Below, piece after piece: positions 61,700 through 61,898 of a stretch of 61,898 nt of DNA. Origin of the DNA: Clostridiales bacterium. GTDB taxonomy: Bacteria > Bacillota > Clostridia > Oscillospirales > Oscillospiraceae. The position numbers were made by a program, and so were the translations under genes. A model generated the notes under the pieces. That model worked only from the letters and a program-made list of their open reading frames with translations, was not told the origin of the DNA and did not search any database. The DNA lies in NCBI GenBank assembly GCA_029008095.1, contig JAQXJB010000055.1:1-61898 (forward strand), in the 5' to 3' direction. How positions within the stretch are numbered: position 1 is the first letter of the stretch; the number at the start of each line of letters is the position of its first letter.

Positions 61700-61728
61700 A
61701 TAATATCACCGCGGGGAAAAATAGTCAA
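61700..61728 (-). promoter_or_regulatory. Promoter of the permease gene
   Basis: On the minus strand TTGACT (61728-61723) and TATTAT (61705-61700), spaced 17 bases. Confidence 0.8.
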
Positions 61729-61757
61729 CAAAAACCGACATATTTCTCTTTTTTCGC

Positions 61758-61898
61758 TGTAGGTATTACAATGATGAGTGACAAGAGGAAAAAAGAATAG
61801 CGAATAGAGAGAGCCTGTGTTAAGGTTGAGTTGTCCAGACAAAACCGAAAGGCAGGTGTACCTCTATTCGCTATGAATAAGATAACACAAACGATGCG
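61758..61898 (+). repeat. Inverted repeat edge, right copy (probable IS end)
   Basis: Reverse complement of bases 1-141. The hairpin arms recur, and an ATG at 61873 opens the same frame (MNKITQTM) running out of the window. Both copies therefore point outward. Confidence 0.7.

Overview
The window reads as chromosomal DNA of a low-to-mid GC, Gram-positive, spore-forming anaerobe of the Clostridia, probably a gut Oscillospirales-type lineage. The evidence is spoIIAA-spoIIAB-sigF, a 22-codon spoVM next to a sipL-type coat gene, T-box control of aminoacyl-tRNA synthetases, S-layer-homology (SLH) surface proteins, an RNase J, and the Clostridia-type order nnr-lipoprotein-alr-mazF. The lineage call is inference from gene content only.

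Layout. 1-141 and 61758-61898 are inverted copies of one repeat edge, probably the ends of two insertion sequences running out of the window. 448-2983: RNase J, an ArsC/Spx-like protein, dCMP deaminase. 3088-9590 (minus): NlpC/P60 hydrolase, two small proteins including IreB, and a phenylalanine T-box transcript carrying a lipoprotein polysaccharide deacetylase, then pheS and pheT. 9639-14602 (plus): DUF6106-type protein, NAD(P)HX repair enzyme, YdcC-like lipoprotein, alanine racemase, MazF toxin without antitoxin, and a secreted protein. 14921-19252: a 1443-residue VWA/SLH surface protein. 19337-24321: an ion/anion transporter, a hypothetical protein, and valS under a T-box. 24422-31215: spoIIA operon, pcrA, a small membrane protein, spoVM, sipL, yebC. 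31457-34156: repeat lipoprotein and glutamate dehydrogenase.

34398-43092 is the most unusual part. Three tandem tRNA-Leu-like sequences with a 94-base period but no T arm lie before an intact tRNA-Leu(UAG). The 3' half of that tRNA is duplicated 8.2 kb further on, at 43032-43092. The duplication brackets a likely island holding a 1851-residue beta-helix/SLH protein, a translationally coupled small protein, and a divergent membrane-bound LuxR regulator. No integrase is visible.

43335-52870 holds metal and cofactor transport. A peptide/nickel-type ABC operon and a divergent MATE transporter each have their own cobalamin riboswitch. A yybP-ykoY (Mn2+) type leader precedes an ABC pseudo-ATPase and its permease. 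A 110-base structured repeat occurs just upstream of both spoVM and that permease, ending in the Shine-Dalgarno at the same spacing each time. 53446-60101 is a redox/molybdenum block: a fused C_GCAxxG_C_C/siroheme reductase, a Nif3-like protein, modABC behind a leader with a terminator and two operator-like dyads, and a MoeA-like molybdopterin protein. The window closes with a UraA-type permease behind an attenuator-like leader.
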